A stretch of DNA of 64,000 nt from Dolomedes plantarius. Its lineage: Eukaryota; Arthropoda; Arachnida; Araneae; Dolomedidae. A program made the translations under genes and the position numbers. Below, piece after piece: positions 61,379 through 64,000 of the stretch. The first letter of the stretch is position 1. Each line of letters opens with the position of its first letter. The notes beneath the pieces are model-generated. The model was not told the origin of the DNA and did no database searches. It saw only the letters and a list, made by a program, of their open reading frames with translations. The DNA lies in assembly GCA_907164885.2 (NCBI GenBank), contig OU015496.1, forward strand, positions 101,360,132 to 101,424,131, written 5' to 3'.

Positions 61379-62550
61379 GTAAGTTATATTAAGTTAACTG
61401 TTATATTGAGTTACAATAACTCATATTTCATTGAGCATAAAATATGAGTTATTATAAGTCATGACATTTATTTTATGAATTTAAAATTAAGAAATACTGT
61501 AAATTTGCCATTCCTTTTTTATTTCATTTCATTTTTTTTTAAATTGAAGCCAAAAAGTTTTTAAAAATGAGGCTGAGCTATAAAGGACAACCTTAACCAA
61601 TCATATAAACTTAATATTACATGAAGGATGCTAGGTAAATTAGTATTTAAAATAGTGTGCATAAGTTTTTTTATTTTATTTTACAAATGCTGATCATTTG
61701 GCCACTGGGCCATTGGACCACTGGCTCTCCAATACAAGGGACTTAAAATTCAAAAGTGCAGGGCACACATCAAGAGGGAATGTAGTCATAGATTGGCCCA
61801 AATGGTACAAGATGCAGTGGGGCAGTCAGCCAAATCAAATTGGAAAATATGTGCCCAAAGACAGTTGTAGCTGGTCAAAAGTCTAAAACATGAGACTGCA
61901 GCAAAACAAAGGGAGTCAGGAACAAAAGAAGAATTTCTACATAGAGAAGTCCAGGGCTTCTCTCTAGAGAATTTGTTAGACTTTGATTTAAAAGAATTTT
62001 TGCCGGTCATTTTTATAAAAAGCTTGGAAGAATGGTATGTCAAGGGCCTGTTAAGTTCTAAGTGTGTGTATAAGTAGAATGTAATGGTATGATGTCTGCT
62101 GCTTGTTTCATGTAGAGAATTTTATTAGTCATAGATTAATTGTATTGAAGATAAATTTTGCAGATATAAATTAGTAAACTTGGTAGATGTGATTAAAAAT
62201 ATTGAAAATGCTGCAACAGATATTTATAAAAATTGAAATTTTTAATTCATAACTGTAATTTTCAATGAGTAATAATATAACGTAATAACCTTTACATACT
62301 TGATAATAAGCATGTATCTTACTTAACAAGCTCTAAAATTGTTTTATTTATTGTGGCTGAATCTGCATAGTTAGATAACATTTAAAAGAGCAGTGAAAAT
62401 GCAGTTTGGATTTTTAATTTAACGTATTTGAGTTTTTCAAAAGCATGGAGAACAAGCTTTAGCATGATAACTTCATGTTAATGACATGTATGCAGACCCA
62501 AAATGACCTACAAAATTAGACTAGTGGCTGACTGTGCTGTAAAAACTGCT
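61379..62550. other. Intron 21, first part
   Basis: AT-rich, with a less AT-rich patch at about 61690-61960 whose open frames on both strands have no recognisable domain. No boundary repeats. Confidence 0.4.
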
Positions 62551-63397
62551 CTAGTTTGTTATATGTGCTGTTGATTATAAAAGTGGTCTAAGTCATTGTG
62601 TCAGTGCTCATAAAAGTGGCCTAAGTCCAGAGTCTAAAAAAAATTAGTTTATGCGTTATTTCATGTTGCATTCCATTACATTACCGTCATCTGAAGCAAT
62701 CTTTGCAAAATTGTAAATATTAAATGGTAAATATTTTCTGAAATATTATAGTAGGAAAGTATTTTAACATAGGATTATGTTCCTCCATAACGGTCCTCCA
62801 TAAAGGAAAATTTCAGATGCTAAAACTGTCCGTCCATCCATCCTCACGAGTTATAATTTTTGCTGCACGCCAAACCGAGTCTATCGCTTGGACAAATTAA
62901 ACAGAAAAGTACCAAGATGCGTTAAAATTTTGATGTACATATATGTATATACAGTGGAATCTCGATCGATCATTTTCCGAATCATCGTTTTCCTGTATGT
63001 GTTGTTTATTGTACCCAGTACTTATGATCATATTGCTTTGTTATGTTCTCGCATTTATCATTCAGTTCAGTTAGTCCCTTGAAAAATGATAGATCGAGAT
63101 TCCACTGTATATACATATAACGAGATTCCTCTGTATGTACATATATATAGATACATATATACATACAAAAGAGGTAAGCAACGATAAGTAATCCTGCGTT
63201 AATAACCTGCGGTAGTTTCGTTAGAAGAGACTACTAGAAATTTATTTATTTTACTATTGGGTACTGGGTAATTGGGTTTGTTCAAACCCAAAACTTTAAA
63301 TATTTCGAAATGAAAATTATATGACTTAGACCACTTTTGTAATCACTGGTACAATGACTTTAGACCATATTGTAATCACCGGCACATATGCTTCTAG
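62551..63397. mobile_element. TIR element with doubled subterminal repeats, about 847 bp
   Basis: The left end (62551-62636) and the reversed right end (63397-63318) match over about 75 bp. Both show ATATGTGC-G-TGATTA, then AA-(A)TGGTCTAA-GTCATTG, then a second TAAAAGTGGCCTAA/ACAAAAGTGGTCTAA block. The end thus consists of two related units of about 35-38 bp. No transposase is visible, the superfamily is unknown, and target duplication is not clear. A 156-bp MITE is nested at 62952-63107. Confidence 0.72.
62952..63107. mobile_element. 156-bp TA-flanked MITE, nested
   Basis: Terminal inverted repeats CAGTGGAATCTCGATCGATC on the left and CAGTGGAATCTCGATCTATC on the reversed right, about 25 bp, flanked by TA. 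A decayed third end (AACGAGATTCCTCTGTA) lies just outside at 63119. Tc1/mariner (pogo-type) style. Confidence 0.92.
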
Positions 63398-63739
63398 CAA
63401 GGTATCAAAAATCGTTTGAAGATCAGCATTTTTTATATTTTATTTTTAAAAATTCATTATTACTACAAAAATTTTATTCTTGCATAAATTTTTGTATTTT
63501 CTCAATAGTTGATATGATTTAATCATGTTCATATAATTTATTTAGGGTTAGGTTATGCATAATGTGTGCTTACAAAAAAAATTAGCTTGTATTAGATTTG
63601 GAACACACACTTTCTCTAGAGTTGACAGCATGTATGTGAATCAGAATCAATGTAACAGAGGAGGGTTAAAGTTAAGAAAAGATGCAAAAAATAGCTCACA
63701 AGAAAAATACTGAGAGCTAGATCAAAAGTTCTATATTAT

Positions 63740-64000
63740 GCTATTTTTTACATGTTTTTATTACCTCACTTTCTTGTTTGTTTGTGTGTTTCTGCAGTTC
63801 AAATCTTGCAATCAATTTTTAACTAACTTCCCGACTAGGTAGACATTTGAAACTTTTAGAATAGCTCAGAACATGATGACAATGCATTATTTTAATACTT
63901 TTAGCCATCTTTAAGTAGAATTAAATTTTTTCAGTTAATTTTGTTTTGTAGACTGGTGCAGCCATCTATCGGCCGGGACGGGAACGAAAAGTTAAAAGCA
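63740..64000 (-). mobile_element. Inverted partial copy of the DUF4817-type element
   Basis: The reverse complement of about 25290-25520, including AATAGCTCAGAACA-GATGAC, AATGCATTATTTTAATACTT and GTGCAGCCATCTATCGGCCG. The outer terminal repeat is not visible on the left side, where similarity fades near 63740, and the copy runs off the window. A roughly 20-bp insertion occurs near 63916. Confidence 0.88.

Noticed and set aside
61690..62043. Possible coding or retrotransposon fragment in intron 21
   Set aside because: Somewhat less AT-rich, but no frame on either strand resembles a family and no boundary or tail is visible.

Overview
This window looks like nuclear DNA from an arthropod, most likely a spider. 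It is AT-rich and intron-rich and carries many transposon remnants. The spider assignment is inference: the translated Tc1-like transposases and the non-LTR retrotransposon RNase H and tail segments resemble families I associate with orb-weaver genomes, but no search was run. There are no prokaryotic operons, CRISPR arrays or rRNA genes.

One real protein-coding gene dominates the window. It is a plus-strand cytosolic carboxypeptidase of the CCP1/AGTPBP1 (Nna1) type, in the M14 family that trims glutamates from tubulin tails. I could place 21 coding exons from a candidate first exon at 12629-12675 to 61262-61378. All introns are GT-AG, all reading phases match across junctions, and together they give 1004 codons with no stop. 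The order is: alpha-helical N-terminal region (exons 2-9), acidic and Ser-rich linker (10-12), beta-rich CCP N-domain (14-17), and the start of the M14 catalytic domain (18-21). The zinc ligands in HPGE and DFHGHS and the DLNRQW substrate motif are present. The exon(s) with the catalytic glutamate lie beyond the right edge, so the gene is 3'-partial here.

Region by region: 1-12.6 kb is intergenic and holds a circularly permuted inverted repeat, a SINE, a Tc1 relic, two copies of a short MITE, a Helitron, a 587-bp foldback element and a 5'-truncated non-LTR retrotransposon with a 14-bp target duplication. Intron 1 (12.7-24.1 kb) holds a pogo-like MITE, a 150-bp tandem repeat, a 957-bp hAT-like element carrying an inserted SINE, and a decayed Tc1 transposase. 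Intron 2 (24.3-35.2 kb) holds an internally deleted mariner-type element, three copies of a 444-bp tandem unit with a hairpin, a SINE next to a long T/G run, and a Tc1 element with well-kept ends. The later introns hold six hAT-like MITEs, most with visible 8-bp duplications, a second Helitron, a second retrotransposon fragment, a Tc1 element broken by a MITE, a pogo-like MITE, SINEs and several intronic tandem duplications.

I see no convincing undescribed gene system. The most informative signals are structural: nested insertions whose order can be read from target duplications, the permuted inverted repeat, the foldback element, the 444-bp array and an 847-bp terminal-inverted-repeat element at the right end.
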